Positions 16,060-24,571 of a stretch of DNA of 37,504 nucleotides are shown here, piece after piece. The stretch is from Chromatiales bacterium (GTDB lineage: Bacteria > Pseudomonadota > Gammaproteobacteria > Thiohalomonadales > Thiohalomonadaceae). The translations under genes were made by a program, and so were the position numbers. Position 1 is the stretch's first letter. Each line of letters starts with the position of its first letter. The stretch lies in assembly GCA_003251535.1 (NCBI GenBank), contig QKFD01000125.1, positions 1 through 37,504 on the forward strand, in the 5' to 3' direction. The notes below the pieces were generated by a model. The model did no database searches. It was not told the origin of the DNA and was given only the letters and a program-made list of their open reading frames with translations.

Positions 16060-18639
16060 TCAACGCCGCATCCGCTCCTGCACCCGGCGGTCGATCTCGC
16101 GCCCCAGGTCATCACCAATCCGCAGACTGCGCAGCAGGGCCGGCACGTTCTCCTCCAGATTGACATTGAGTTCGATGGGCTGTGGCGCCGCCTCTGGGTT
16201 ACGACCGCGGATATAGAGTCCGAGCAGCAGACGGCCATCGGGGTGGTAGTCGATGAGGGAGCGTAGATACTCATAGCGATAGTCGGCGAGGGCCCGTAGG
16301 GCAAAGTCGATCCCTGGATTGCTGGCCGCCAGCGAGAGGGCCGCCTCATTGGGCTGATAGCGGATCACCCCACCCTCCCGCCGGGCCGCGACCACCCCCT
16401 CGGCCACCGCCACCCCCTCGCTCCCTACCCACATTGGCAGCCGACCATCGAGGGTGCCACTCCCACTCACCCCCTGCTGCTGCTCCAGGGCCAACAGCTC
16501 TGCCAGATCGATCCCCTCCATCACCACGGCCAAGGGGTTGCGAGGGCGCTGGGGCTGATAGTCAAACGCCTCAGTACTCACGGTCCCCCCCAGCAGCTGC
16601 GCCGTACTGCGCGCAACACTCAACTGCGGCATCCCGTCCCATCCCCCCTGTGCCGTTGCCGTCAGCTCAATGGCCGTGATGGGGAGGCCAACATCCAGTT
16701 GACGGGCGGTAACGGTTACCGGGCTGCGGGTACGCCAGGCCGCCGACTCCAAGCGCAACTGCGGGGCCAGCGTCACCCCCTCAATGCGGCTCGGCTGCTC
16801 GCCCTCCCCCCAGCGTGCCGCCCCCTCATCGATCTGGAGATCGAGATCCAGACGCGGCGCAGCGCCCCAACGCAGCCGAGCCCCCCCCGTGACACGGCCG
16901 GCAGTGAGCGCCAACGCAGTAGGGAGGTGAAAGGGCTGCATGAGATCACCCAATTCACTTAAGGGGAGCGAGGCCAGCGTCAAGCGTCCGCTGCCACTGC
17001 CAGCGGCAAGCCCCTGCTCCAACTGCCCCTTGAGCCGCAGGGCGCTACCCGGTGCAGTGACCACCGGATCCAGAATCAACTTATCCCCGCTGAGTGCAAT
17101 CCCGGTCTCGATCCGCAGCGGTCGGCTGCGACCGGCCGCGAGATCAACCGCAACCTCCTGGGCTACCACCCGCCCCTTCAGACGGATCCCCTCCCCCTCG
17201 CCCTGCAACTGACTGAGGCGCAACTCACCCTGGAGGGGGGCCAACGCGACGCCCGCCAACTCACCCCCTTGTGGCAGCTGCACCTTTGACTCTAGCGCTG
17301 CCTCCAGCTGCCACTGCTCCCCCCAACTGAGGGAGAGTGGAGAGGCCATGTCGAGTGCCGCCTCTGGGAGGAGCACCCCTCGCCCCTGGCCAGAGGTCAG
17401 CGTCAATCGCCCCCCGCCACTACTCCACCGCCCGGCCGTTGGCGCCATGGTGATCTGGAGCGGCGCCGTCATGCTGAGATCGAGGGCGTCTGCCTGTAGC
17501 GACTCCGCGGCCACCTTAGCCGGCAGCACCAAGCCACGGCCATGCAGCTCCCAGCCTCCCGCGGTGAGCGCCCCTCCCGCCTCTGGCGTATAGGTGTAGT
17601 GCAGCGGATCTGGGACGGAGAGGCTCAGCGCCTGGCCCCGCAGCGCCACCGCCGCCTCCGCTTGCAGCTCAAGCCCCTCGCCATGCAGTTCAAGCCCCGC
17701 CACCGTTAGCTCCAGCGGGTCAGAGGTCGTCCACTGGAGTTGCCCGCCATCACGGAGGGTGGCCACCAGCGCCGTAGCCCGTAGCGGACCCAAAACTGGC
17801 GCCGCCAGCCGCAGCTCCGCCCCCGGCAGCAGCGCGAGATGCAGCCGATCAGGGGTGATTCCGACCTGCCATTGGCTATTCAGTGACCCGGCGGGCAGGG
17901 AGATCCCCGCCACCTCGGAGAGGGCCAGCCACGGTTGCAAGCTGGCCAGATCCAGCTGCACCTGCCCACTTGCCGTCAGACCATCCGCCGCGCTCAGCCG
18001 TCCCTGTAGCGCCAGCTCCGCCCCTGTACTCGCCAGGCTCAACCAGAGCCGATCACCCACCTCATCGGCCGTCCCCTTTAACCGCCATAGCGGCTGGTCA
18101 TGCAACGCCACGCTCATATCCAACTTGGCGTTAGCGCCATGGTGCACCTCGATACGCCCCGCCAGCAGCAGCAGTAACGGCGGACCCTCGGCCCGCGCCA
18201 CCTCCACCGTCAGCGGCTGCAAGAGCAGATCGGCAAACGGCACCCCCGGCAGCCACTGGGAGGGGAGTGGCGGCAGGGGAAGCGCCGCGCTCGTTTGGGC
18301 CCCGCCTGGAGGGGCCGCCAGTGAGAGCCGCCCCCCGCCGATCTGGACGCTATCGATCTGACCGGCCACCAAGCGCCGCCAGCGGTAGTCGAGGGCGATA
18401 TCGTGTAGCTCCAGCACCCAACCGGTGGTCGGGTCACGCACCACCAGGCGCGAGATCCGGGCCGAGCGAAAGCGGGGCCGTTCCAGCTCCAACACCTCCG
18501 CCACCAGACCCAGACGAGTCAGCTCTGTCCCAATGATCCCGGAGAGCAGCTGCGGCAGCCGATACCAGGCCCCCCCCAGCGAGGCCAGCATCAACAGTAG
18601 CAGCAGAAGTAGCAGACGCCGCCGGAGAGGCCGACTCAT
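16060..18639 (-). CDS. ydbH: YdbH-like AsmA-family intermembrane lipid transport protein
   Basis: An 859-residue protein, close in length to E. coli YdbH. An N-terminal membrane anchor (about 7-24, a Leu-rich run after MSRPLRRR) is followed by a very long region of alternating beta strands with repeated GQLQLDLASLQPWL-like segments, forming the hydrophobic groove of AsmA-like/TamB-type proteins. The YdbH domain proper lies in the last third, ending in PIELNVNLEENVPALLRSLR and RIGDDLGREIDRRVQERM. With TamB and YhdP, YdbH moves phospholipids between inner and outer membranes in E. coli. The ATG overlaps the ygfX stop by 4 bp (ATGA), so the two are translated together. Confidence 0.88.
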   Translation of the reverse strand: MSRPLRRRLLLLLLLLMLASLGGAWYRLPQLLSGIIGTELTRLGLVAEVLELERPRFRSARISRLVVRDPTTGWVLELHDIALDYRWRRLVAGQIDSVQIGGGRLSLAAPPGGAQTSAALPLPPLPSQWLPGVPFADLLLQPLTVEVARAEGPPLLLLLAGRIEVHHGANAKLDMSVALHDQPLWRLKGTADEVGDRLWLSLASTGAELALQGRLSAADGLTASGQVQLDLASLQPWLALSEVAGISLPAGSLNSQWQVGITPDRLHLALLPGAELRLAAPVLGPLRATALVATLRDGGQLQWTTSDPLELTVAGLELHGEGLELQAEAAVALRGQALSLSVPDPLHYTYTPEAGGALTAGGWELHGRGLVLPAKVAAESLQADALDLSMTAPLQITMAPTAGRWSSGGGRLTLTSGQGRGVLLPEAALDMASPLSLSWGEQWQLEAALESKVQLPQGGELAGVALAPLQGELRLSQLQGEGEGIRLKGRVVAQEVAVDLAAGRSRPLRIETGIALSGDKLILDPVVTAPGSALRLKGQLEQGLAAGSGSGRLTLASLPLSELGDLMQPFHLPTALALTAGRVTGGARLRWGAAPRLDLDLQIDEGAARWGEGEQPSRIEGVTLAPQLRLESAAWRTRSPVTVTARQLDVGLPITAIELTATAQGGWDGMPQLSVARSTAQLLGGTVSTEAFDYQPQRPRNPLAVVMEGIDLAELLALEQQQGVSGSGTLDGRLPMWVGSEGVAVAEGVVAARREGGVIRYQPNEAALSLAASNPGIDFALRALADYRYEYLRSLIDYHPDGRLLLGLYIRGRNPEAAPQPIELNVNLEENVPALLRSLRIGDDLGREIDRRVQERMRR

Positions 18640-19082
18640 ACCCCACCTCCATCCGCCAACTCCAACTCCAACTCCGCCGGCGAGCGGCTAAAGCGCAACC
18701 GCACCCGTAACCGCCGATGGAGATCGGCCGCAAGGGTATCGTCCGGCAGCACTAGGGTGAGGCGCCGACCACTAGCGTTACGGAGTTGGAGGATCACCAG
18801 CCATGGGGTGACAAAAGACTCCCCGTGCAGCGCCCACTCGCCCCCCTGTAGGTCTCGCCAACGCCCATCGCCCCCCCAACTGAAGGCGGGTGCCAAGACG
18901 GCGCGGCGACTGCGCAGGTAGCTGAGGAGGATCACCAGATCGAGGAGGAGCAGCGGCGCCATGGGGAGTGGCAGGGACCAGATCGCGCCGGCAGCCGCGC
19001 CGTGGAACAGGATCAGCAGCCGCGCTAGGCGGCGCGATGGACGCGGCTCAAGCCGCAGTGGCGCGAATGGCGGCAACCACAT
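18636..19082 (-). CDS. ygfX: YgfX-like inner-membrane protein
   Basis: A 148-residue protein with two closely spaced membrane helices (about 20-56, LLILFHGAAAGAIWSLPLPM then APLLLLDLVILLSYL) and a cytoplasmic tail ending in RRLTLVLPDDTLAADLHRRLRVRLRF, the signature of YgfX (CptA). In E. coli it is encoded next to sdhE; an earlier toxin-antitoxin reading of that pair is disputed. Its start overlaps sdhE by 35 bp and its end overlaps ydbH by 4 bp. The N-terminal MWLPPFAPLRLEPRPSRRL matches the family, supporting this start. Confidence 0.85.
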   Translation of the reverse strand: MWLPPFAPLRLEPRPSRRLARLLILFHGAAAGAIWSLPLPMAPLLLLDLVILLSYLRSRRAVLAPAFSWGGDGRWRDLQGGEWALHGESFVTPWLVILQLRNASGRRLTLVLPDDTLAADLHRRLRVRLRFSRSPAELELELADGGGV

Positions 19083-19308
19083 CGCTCAGCGGATCCGGTG
19101 GCGGCGCAAGCCCCAGCAGTAGCTCCAGCAGGGTGGGATCGGGGAGATCGAGTAGCCGCCAAAAGGCCTCTTTGGCAGTCGGGTCAAGCCCGGCCCAACC
19201 GCGCTCGACGAAGGGGAGTAGCAGCAGATCCAGCTCCAGCATCCCGCGCCGACAGCGCCAACGCAGACGGGCCAGCTCACTGTCGGCCGCCGTATCCGGG
19301 TGGCTCAT
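19048..19308 (-). CDS. sdhE: FAD assembly factor SdhE
   Basis: An 86-residue helical protein (DUF339) that helps attach FAD covalently to SdhA. The invariant RGxxE motif is present as RGMLELD (Arg21-Glu25), followed by LLLLPFVERGW. The remainder forms the expected helical bundle, with FWRLLDLPDPTLLELLLG. It begins 31 bp after sdhB, and GGAGGGG precedes the ATG at 19306-19308. Its position directly behind sdhCDAB fits the role. Confidence 0.93.
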   Translation of the reverse strand: MSHPDTAADSELARLRWRCRRGMLELDLLLLPFVERGWAGLDPTAKEAFWRLLDLPDPTLLELLLGLAPPPDPLSDVVAAIRATAA

Positions 19309-19339
19309 CCCACCCCTCCAGCGAGTGGGCCGACCGGCA

Positions 19340-20035
19340 TCATAACTGCCGCTCCACCATCATGCGTTTGATCAGCCCCACGGCACGAGCCGGATTGAGC
19401 CCCTTGGGACAGACAACGGTGCAGTTCATGATGGAGTGACAGCGAAACAGGCGGTAGGGCCCCTCCAGCTCCGCCAACCGCTGCTCCTGCGCCCCATCGC
19501 GGCTATCGATGAGGAAGCGATAGGCCTGGAGCAGCGCTGCCGGGCCGCGGAAGCGGTCCGGGTTCCACCAGAACGACGGGCAGGCGGTGGAGCAGCAGCC
19601 GCAGAGGATGCACTCATAGAGCCCATCGAGCCGATCCCGCTCCTCCGGCGACTGGCGATACTCCACCTCCGGCTCCGGCCCCTCCACCTGGAGCCAAGGC
19701 TTGACTGCCCGATAGTGGCCATAGAACTGGGTCATATCCACCACTAGATCGCGGATCACCGGCAGCCCGGGCAGGGGACGCACCTCGACGGGTTGCCGCA
19801 GTGTGGCCACCGGAGTAATGCAGGCGAGGCCGTTGGTGCCATTGATATTGAGGGCATCTGAACCGCACACCCCCTCGCCACAGGAGTGGCGAAAGGTGAG
19901 CCCCTCATCCTGTTCCGCCTTGAGACGCAACAGCGCCTCCCGCAACATCATGCCGGGGCTTGGCTCCAGCTCAAACGGCTGCATATGGGGCTTGGCGCCG
20001 CTTTCAGGGTCATAACGATAGATGAGAAAGCGCAT
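19340..20035 (-). CDS. sdhB: Succinate dehydrogenase iron-sulfur subunit
   Basis: Carries electrons from the SdhA flavin to quinone. The protein has 231 residues. The [2Fe-2S] ligands are Cys52, Cys57, Asp60 and Cys72 (HSCGEGVCGSD, LAC), with the Asp ligand as in E. coli. The two further clusters are bound by YECILCGCCSTACPSFWW near residue 140 and FRCHSIMNCTVVCPKGLNP near 200. The ATG at 20033-20035 lies one base after the sdhA stop. The frame is open far upstream through sdhA, but that part is antisense-like and not coding. Confidence 0.96.
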   Translation of the reverse strand: MRFLIYRYDPESGAKPHMQPFELEPSPGMMLREALLRLKAEQDEGLTFRHSCGEGVCGSDALNINGTNGLACITPVATLRQPVEVRPLPGLPVIRDLVVDMTQFYGHYRAVKPWLQVEGPEPEVEYRQSPEERDRLDGLYECILCGCCSTACPSFWWNPDRFRGPAALLQAYRFLIDSRDGAQEQRLAELEGPYRLFRCHSIMNCTVVCPKGLNPARAVGLIKRMMVERQL

Positions 20036-20036
20036 G

Positions 20037-21800
20037 TCAGTAGACCCGCTCCGCCGGGGGGATGGTGTCAACACTGATGGGTTTGAGGCGCACCGGCTTA
20101 AACTCCAGCCGCTCACCTTCAAGGTAGTAGAGGCTATGTTTGAGCCAGTGGCGGTCATCCCGCTCGGGATAGTCGATGCGGCTGTGGGCACCACGGCTCT
20201 CGGTCCGCCCCAAGGCGGAGACCAAGGTGGCGATCCCCAACTCCACCAGGTTCTCCAGCTCCAGCGCCTCAATGCGGGCGGTGTTGAAGATGCGCGAGTG
20301 GTCCTTCAAGATGGCATGGGCCAGCCGGTCACGGATCTCCCGCACCTTGCTCAACCCCTCCAGCAACACCGCCTCACTGCGGAAGACCCCACAGTGGCGC
20401 TCCATCGTCTCCTGTAGTGCCCGCCGCAGGCCATCCACTGACTCCCCTTCACCGCGCCGATCCCAACGCTGCAACCGCTCCAACGCCCGCTCCAGGCTCT
20501 CGGGCGGCAACGGCCGGTGGGTGCGCTGCTCTTTTAGGAACTCGATGATGTGGTTACCGGCCGCACGGCCAAACACTACGATATCCAGCAGCGAGTTACC
20601 CCCCAGCCGATTGGCGCCGTGGACCGAGACACAGGCGCACTCGCCGATGGCGTAAAGCCCCGGGATGGTCTCCTCCCCTGCCCCCAACGGCACCACCACC
20701 TGGCCGTGACGGTTGGTGGGGATCCCACCCATGGTGTAGTGGGCAGTGGGGTAGACCGGGATGGGGTGGTGCAGCGGATCGACATGGAGAAAGGTCTGTA
20801 CCATCTCGCGGATCCCAGGCAGCCGCTTGGCGATCACCTCCTCCCCCAGGTGCTCCAATTTGAGCAGGACGTGATCCCGCTGCGCGCCACAACCGCGCCC
20901 CTCCGCCACCTCCTGATAGATGGCACGGCTCACTACATCACGGCTGGCGAGGTCATGCGCCTTGGGGGCGTAGCGCTCCATAAACCGCTCGCCGGCGCCA
21001 TTGACCAGATAGCCCCCCTCGCCCCGCACCCCCTCACTGATCAACATCCCTTTGCCGGCAATCCCTGTCGGGTGAAACTGGAAGAACTCCATATCCTCCA
21101 GCGGGATACCGGCGCGCAGCACCATCGCCAGGCCATCGCCGGTATTGATATGGGCGTTGGTGTTGGTGCGGAATAGCTGGCCGGCCCCCCCGGTGGCGAT
21201 GAGGGTACTCTTCGCCTCGATGACCAGGAGTTCGCCGGTCTCGATCTCCAGCACCAGCGCCCCCAAGATGTAGCCCTGCTCGTCCCGCAGGAGATCGATA
21301 GCAAAGTACTCATCGAAGAAGTGGGTGCGGGCCCGCAGGTTCTGCTGGTAGAGGGTGTGCAACAGGGCGTGGCCGGTGCGATCAGCGGCGGCGCAGGTAC
21401 GGGCCGCCTGGGCACCGCCGAAGTTTTGGCTCTGACCGCCAAACGGGCGTTGGTAGATCCGCCCATCCGGCAGACGGGAGAAGGGGATCCCGGCGTGCTC
21501 CAGCTCCACCACCAGATGGGCGGCGGCGCGGCACATATACTCGATGGCGTCCTGGTCACCCAGGAAATCGCTCCCCTTGACCGTATCGTACATATGCCAA
21601 TGCCAGTTATCGGCGGTGACATTGGCCAGGGCGGCGTTGATCCCCCCCTGGGCGGCCACGGTGTGGGAGCGGGTAGGAAAGACTTTAGAGACCACTGCCA
21701 CGTGGGCATCGGCCCGCGCCAGGGAGAGGGCAGCCCGCAGACCGGCCCCGCCGGCCCCGATCACCAAGGCATCAAAACGACGACGCTCCAATCCGCTCAT
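20037..21800 (-). CDS. sdhA: Succinate dehydrogenase flavoprotein subunit
   Basis: Oxidises succinate to fumarate with covalently bound FAD. The protein has 587 residues (588 in E. coli). The FAD motif is DALVIGAGGAGLRAAL. The covalent-flavin histidine is His46 in PTRSHTVAAQGG. The substrate region contains FQFHPTGI, and the catalytic-arginine segment is ASRDVVSRAIYQEV. Later motifs are PTAHYTMGGIPTN and VHGANRLGGNSLLDIVVFG. The C-terminus is the helical domain. The ATG overlaps the sdhD stop by 4 bp (ATGA). Confidence 0.97.
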   Translation of the reverse strand: MSGLERRRFDALVIGAGGAGLRAALSLARADAHVAVVSKVFPTRSHTVAAQGGINAALANVTADNWHWHMYDTVKGSDFLGDQDAIEYMCRAAAHLVVELEHAGIPFSRLPDGRIYQRPFGGQSQNFGGAQAARTCAAADRTGHALLHTLYQQNLRARTHFFDEYFAIDLLRDEQGYILGALVLEIETGELLVIEAKSTLIATGGAGQLFRTNTNAHINTGDGLAMVLRAGIPLEDMEFFQFHPTGIAGKGMLISEGVRGEGGYLVNGAGERFMERYAPKAHDLASRDVVSRAIYQEVAEGRGCGAQRDHVLLKLEHLGEEVIAKRLPGIREMVQTFLHVDPLHHPIPVYPTAHYTMGGIPTNRHGQVVVPLGAGEETIPGLYAIGECACVSVHGANRLGGNSLLDIVVFGRAAGNHIIEFLKEQRTHRPLPPESLERALERLQRWDRRGEGESVDGLRRALQETMERHCGVFRSEAVLLEGLSKVREIRDRLAHAILKDHSRIFNTARIEALELENLVELGIATLVSALGRTESRGAHSRIDYPERDDRHWLKHSLYYLEGERLEFKPVRLKPISVDTIPPAERVY

Positions 21801-22129
21801 AACAGCACCACCGGCACCAATGCCCTTAATAACCACAACCCCTCGCCCACCAAGCCCAGGGCCAACAGCGCCAGCAAGGTAAAGCGCACCCCAACGTGCC
21901 ACGCAACATAGTCGAGGATCACATCCCGCATCCCCACCCAGGCATGTAGCAGCAGCACAAAGAAAAACAGCGCTACCGCCAGCGCCATGGCCGGGGTGGC
22001 GAAGAGATGACGCCAAGCGGCATAGTCGGCCGGTGGAAGGAACCACACCAGCAGTAAAAACAGCGGAATGAACAGGGTCATGTAGAGGGCGCTCACCCGC
22101 TGCACCACAAAGGCGCGGGTACCGCTCAT
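21797..22129 (-). CDS. sdhD: Succinate dehydrogenase membrane anchor subunit D
   Basis: A 110-residue membrane anchor with three hydrophobic helices at about 15-33, 46-65 and 83-108. The second helix reads FFFVLLLHAWVGMRDVILDY, the conserved part that contributes to heme and quinone sites; the preceding QRVSALYM fits the family. The ATG at 22127-22129 lies 8 bp after the sdhC stop. The end overlaps sdhA. With SdhC it forms the quinone-reducing membrane domain of complex II. Confidence 0.92.
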   Translation of the reverse strand: MSGTRAFVVQRVSALYMTLFIPLFLLLVWFLPPADYAAWRHLFATPAMALAVALFFFVLLLHAWVGMRDVILDYVAWHVGVRFTLLALLALGLVGEGLWLLRALVPVVLL

Positions 22130-22137
22130 CAGCGGGC

Positions 22138-22518
22138 TCACCAGATCACCCCCAAGGTCAGCAACGCAATGACCACACCACCGGCAATGACCGCACTGGC
22201 TCCCCCCTTGGCACTGCGCCGATCGAGACCTATCTCTACATCGGCCAGCAGCAACCGTATACCTGCCAGGAGGTGGTGACCCAGGGCCCAGGCCACCAGC
22301 ACAATGGCCCCTTTGCCGAGGGGTGTCGCCAACAGATGGGCCGCCTCGGCAAAACCGGCAGCCCCCATCAGTGAATGCTCCAACAGCCAAATGGCCGCCG
22401 GCAGCATCAGAAACAGCACCACCCCTGAGAGGCGATGGAGCAGGGAGACGATGGCACCAGCAGGGAAAGTAATGTGACGGAGTTCAAGAAATACGGGACG
22501 TCTAGCGGGTGCAGACAT
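22138..22518 (-). CDS. sdhC: Succinate dehydrogenase cytochrome b556 subunit C
   Basis: A 126-residue membrane anchor. The N-terminal RPVFLELRHITFPAGAIVS leads to SLLHRLSGVVLF, the typical quinone-site motif in which Ser and Arg follow the conserved His. The second helix ends in ALGHHLLAGIRLLLAD, with the likely heme-ligand histidines. A third helix ends the protein. ATG codons at 22518 and 22530 are both possible; the later one is used, though neither has a strong ribosome site. It is the first gene of the sdh block, divergent from ygfZ. Confidence 0.92.
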   Translation of the reverse strand: MSAPARRPVFLELRHITFPAGAIVSLLHRLSGVVLFLMLPAAIWLLEHSLMGAAGFAEAAHLLATPLGKGAIVLVAWALGHHLLAGIRLLLADVEIGLDRRSAKGGASAVIAGGVVIALLTLGVIW

Positions 22519-22614
22519 GGAGGTAACCATCCTAGAAATTGAGTCCAGTATTACCAACCCCACCCTATTTGGATATCATCCGGCATCAGCTGAAATTAGT
22601 GAGGGCGTTTCACC

Positions 22615-23661
22615 ATGATCGATGATTGGCAGCAACTTCTGCAACCGTCGGGTGCACTCTTCGAGCACGGTACCATCGCCCACTTTGGTTCCGCCAGCGC
22701 GGAGCGGGCAGCCGCCGAGGGAGATACCATCACCCCGCTGGTCCACCTGGCCCTGCTGCGCCTGAGTGGCGAAGATGCCGTCACCTTCCTACAAGGACAG
22801 GTGACCAACGATGTGCGTCGTGTCTCTCCCAGCTTGAGCCAGCTCTCCGCCTATTGCAGCCCCAAGGGGCGGGTCCAGGTCTCATTCCGGGTCTTCCAGC
22901 GCGACGCCGATCTCTACCTGCGCCTGCCGGCAGAGCTGGCGGAGCGCACCGCCAAACGGCTCGCCATGTTTGTGCTGCGCTCCCGCGTCAGCCTCACCCT
23001 TGCCGATGATCTCTTCGGCCTCGGCGTCGCGGGGACGGGTGCCGCCGCCTGGTTGGCCCAGCGTCTCGGCACACTGCCGGAGGAGAGCAACGCCAGCAGC
23101 AGCTGCGGCGAATTCACCGTGATCCGGGTGCCGGGTGAGACACCCCGCTATGAGATCTACGGGCCACAGCAGGCGATCGGCGAGCTTTGGTCGGCGCGCC
23201 CAGAGGGTGTCACGGCGGTGGGAACACCGGTGTGGCAGTGGCAGGAGCTGCACGCGGGACTCCCCCAGGTCTACCCCGCGACCAGCGAGCTATTTGTCCC
23301 GCAGATGATCAACCTGCAACTGGTGGAAGGGGTGAGTTTTCAAAAAGGTTGTTACACCGGTCAGGAGATCGTCGCTCGAATGCAATATCTGGGGAAACTT
23401 AAGCGTCGCATGTATCTGGCCCACATCGACAGCGACACCCCACCCCCACCAGGCGCTGAGCTGTTTGTGGCCGGATCGGAGAGTGGTCAAGGTCCCGGCA
23501 ACGTGGTGGAGGCGCAACCAGCCATGGCCGGGGGATACGATCTCCTCGCAGTCATCGAGCGGAGTGCCGTCGATGCAAATGCGGAGATCCGCTTGTACAA
23601 TGACAACGGTCCAAAGTTGTTTTTACAAACCTTACCCTATCCTTTCCCTGTCGATGCCTGA
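22615..23661 (+). CDS. ygfZ: YgfZ-like folate-binding iron-sulfur maintenance protein
   Basis: A 348-residue protein of the GcvT/YgfZ family. The signature FQKGCYTGQEIVARMQYLG contains the conserved Cys246 needed for activity in E. coli, where YgfZ uses a folate to support a subset of Fe-S enzymes. The N-terminal domain reads HLALLRLSGEDAVTFLQGQV, typical of the family. The ATG at 22615 gives the family N-terminus but has only a weak GAGG ribosome site. It is divergent from sdhC with a 96-bp gap. In E. coli ygfZ lies next to sdhE-ygfX; here sdhCDAB sits between them. Confidence 0.93.
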   Translation: MIDDWQQLLQPSGALFEHGTIAHFGSASAERAAAEGDTITPLVHLALLRLSGEDAVTFLQGQVTNDVRRVSPSLSQLSAYCSPKGRVQVSFRVFQRDADLYLRLPAELAERTAKRLAMFVLRSRVSLTLADDLFGLGVAGTGAAAWLAQRLGTLPEESNASSSCGEFTVIRVPGETPRYEIYGPQQAIGELWSARPEGVTAVGTPVWQWQELHAGLPQVYPATSELFVPQMINLQLVEGVSFQKGCYTGQEIVARMQYLGKLKRRMYLAHIDSDTPPPPGAELFVAGSESGQGPGNVVEAQPAMAGGYDLLAVIERSAVDANAEIRLYNDNGPKLFLQTLPYPFPVDA

Positions 23662-23691
23662 TCCCATTGCCCACCACCACAGGAGCCACCT

Positions 23692-24528
23692 GTGAGTCCC
23701 ATTGCCGATGCATTCCTCTCCGAGGTCCTACTGGATCTCGAAAACAAACGCCTGGTACTCCCCACCCTGCCGGAGGTCGCGCTGCGGGTGCGCGACGCGG
23801 TGGAGGATGAAGAGGCCTCCATCGGTGATATCGTCAAGATCATCTCCAGTGATGCCGCCCTCTCTGCCCGCCTGATTCAGGTGGCCAATAGCCCGCTGAT
23901 GCGCGCCACCCGGCCGGTGGAGACCCTCGAATCGGCGGTCACTCGTATGGGAATGAAACTGGTGCGAGACCTCGCCACCAGTATGGTGATGGAACAGATG
24001 TTCCAAGCCACCAATGACCTGACCGACCGCAAACTGCGCCAGGTGTGGGAGCACCACACCGAAGTCGCCGCCATCGCCCATGTGCTTGCCGCCCAGTTCA
24101 CCAAACTCCGCCCTGAACAGGCGATGCTGGCCGGTCTGGTGCATGACATCGGGATGCTCCCCATCCTCACCAAGGCCGAGGATCACCCCGAGGTGTTGGA
24201 GAACGAGGCGGTGTTAGACAAAGTGCTGAAGGATCTCCACCCCAAGGTGGGCGAGGCGATCCTGACCGCCTGGAACTTCCCGCCGGAGCTGGTGCGGGTA
24301 GCAGCTGAGCACGAAAACCTCTACCGCGACAGCCCTGAGGTGGATTATGTTGACGTGGTGATCGTCGCCAACCTCCAGAGCCATGTGGGACAGTCCCACC
24401 CGCTTGGGAGTGTCGATTGGAGTGCCGTCCCCGCCTTCGCCAAACTCGGTCTCTCGCCAGAGGTGAGCGTCATCGAGATGGAGGAGACGGCGGAGGATAT
24501 CGCCGAAGCAAAGCGGATGCTGTGCTGA
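23692..24528 (+). CDS. HDOD-domain signalling protein
   Basis: A 278-residue protein. The HDOD domain spans about 18-215, with LPTLPEVALRVRDAV at its start, IGDIVKIISSDAALSARLIQ and LAGLVHDIGMLPILTK following. HDOD domains are HD-like but lack phosphohydrolase activity and usually mediate regulatory contacts in signalling, biofilm or motility pathways. There is no additional GGDEF, EAL or receiver domain. The start is GTG at 23692 after AGGAG. It begins 30 bp after ygfZ and may be co-transcribed. The partner is not evident. Confidence 0.88.
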   Translation: MSPIADAFLSEVLLDLENKRLVLPTLPEVALRVRDAVEDEEASIGDIVKIISSDAALSARLIQVANSPLMRATRPVETLESAVTRMGMKLVRDLATSMVMEQMFQATNDLTDRKLRQVWEHHTEVAAIAHVLAAQFTKLRPEQAMLAGLVHDIGMLPILTKAEDHPEVLENEAVLDKVLKDLHPKVGEAILTAWNFPPELVRVAAEHENLYRDSPEVDYVDVVIVANLQSHVGQSHPLGSVDWSAVPAFAKLGLSPEVSVIEMEETAEDIAEAKRMLC

Positions 24529-24534
24529 TCCAAC

Positions 24535-24558
24535 GTGGCGGGGCAGTCGCCCCGCCAC
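24535..24558. terminator. Perfect hairpin between convergent HDOD gene and lysS
   Basis: GTGGCGGGGC (24535-24544) and GCCCCGCCAC (24549-24558) form a flawless 10-bp GC-rich stem with a 4-nt loop. It lies 6 bp after one stop codon and 13 bp before the end of the convergent lysS gene. No T-tract follows on either strand, so it may act as a bidirectional barrier or 3'-end protector rather than a classical intrinsic terminator. Confidence 0.6.
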
Positions 24559-24571
24559 AGAGACCACCGAA

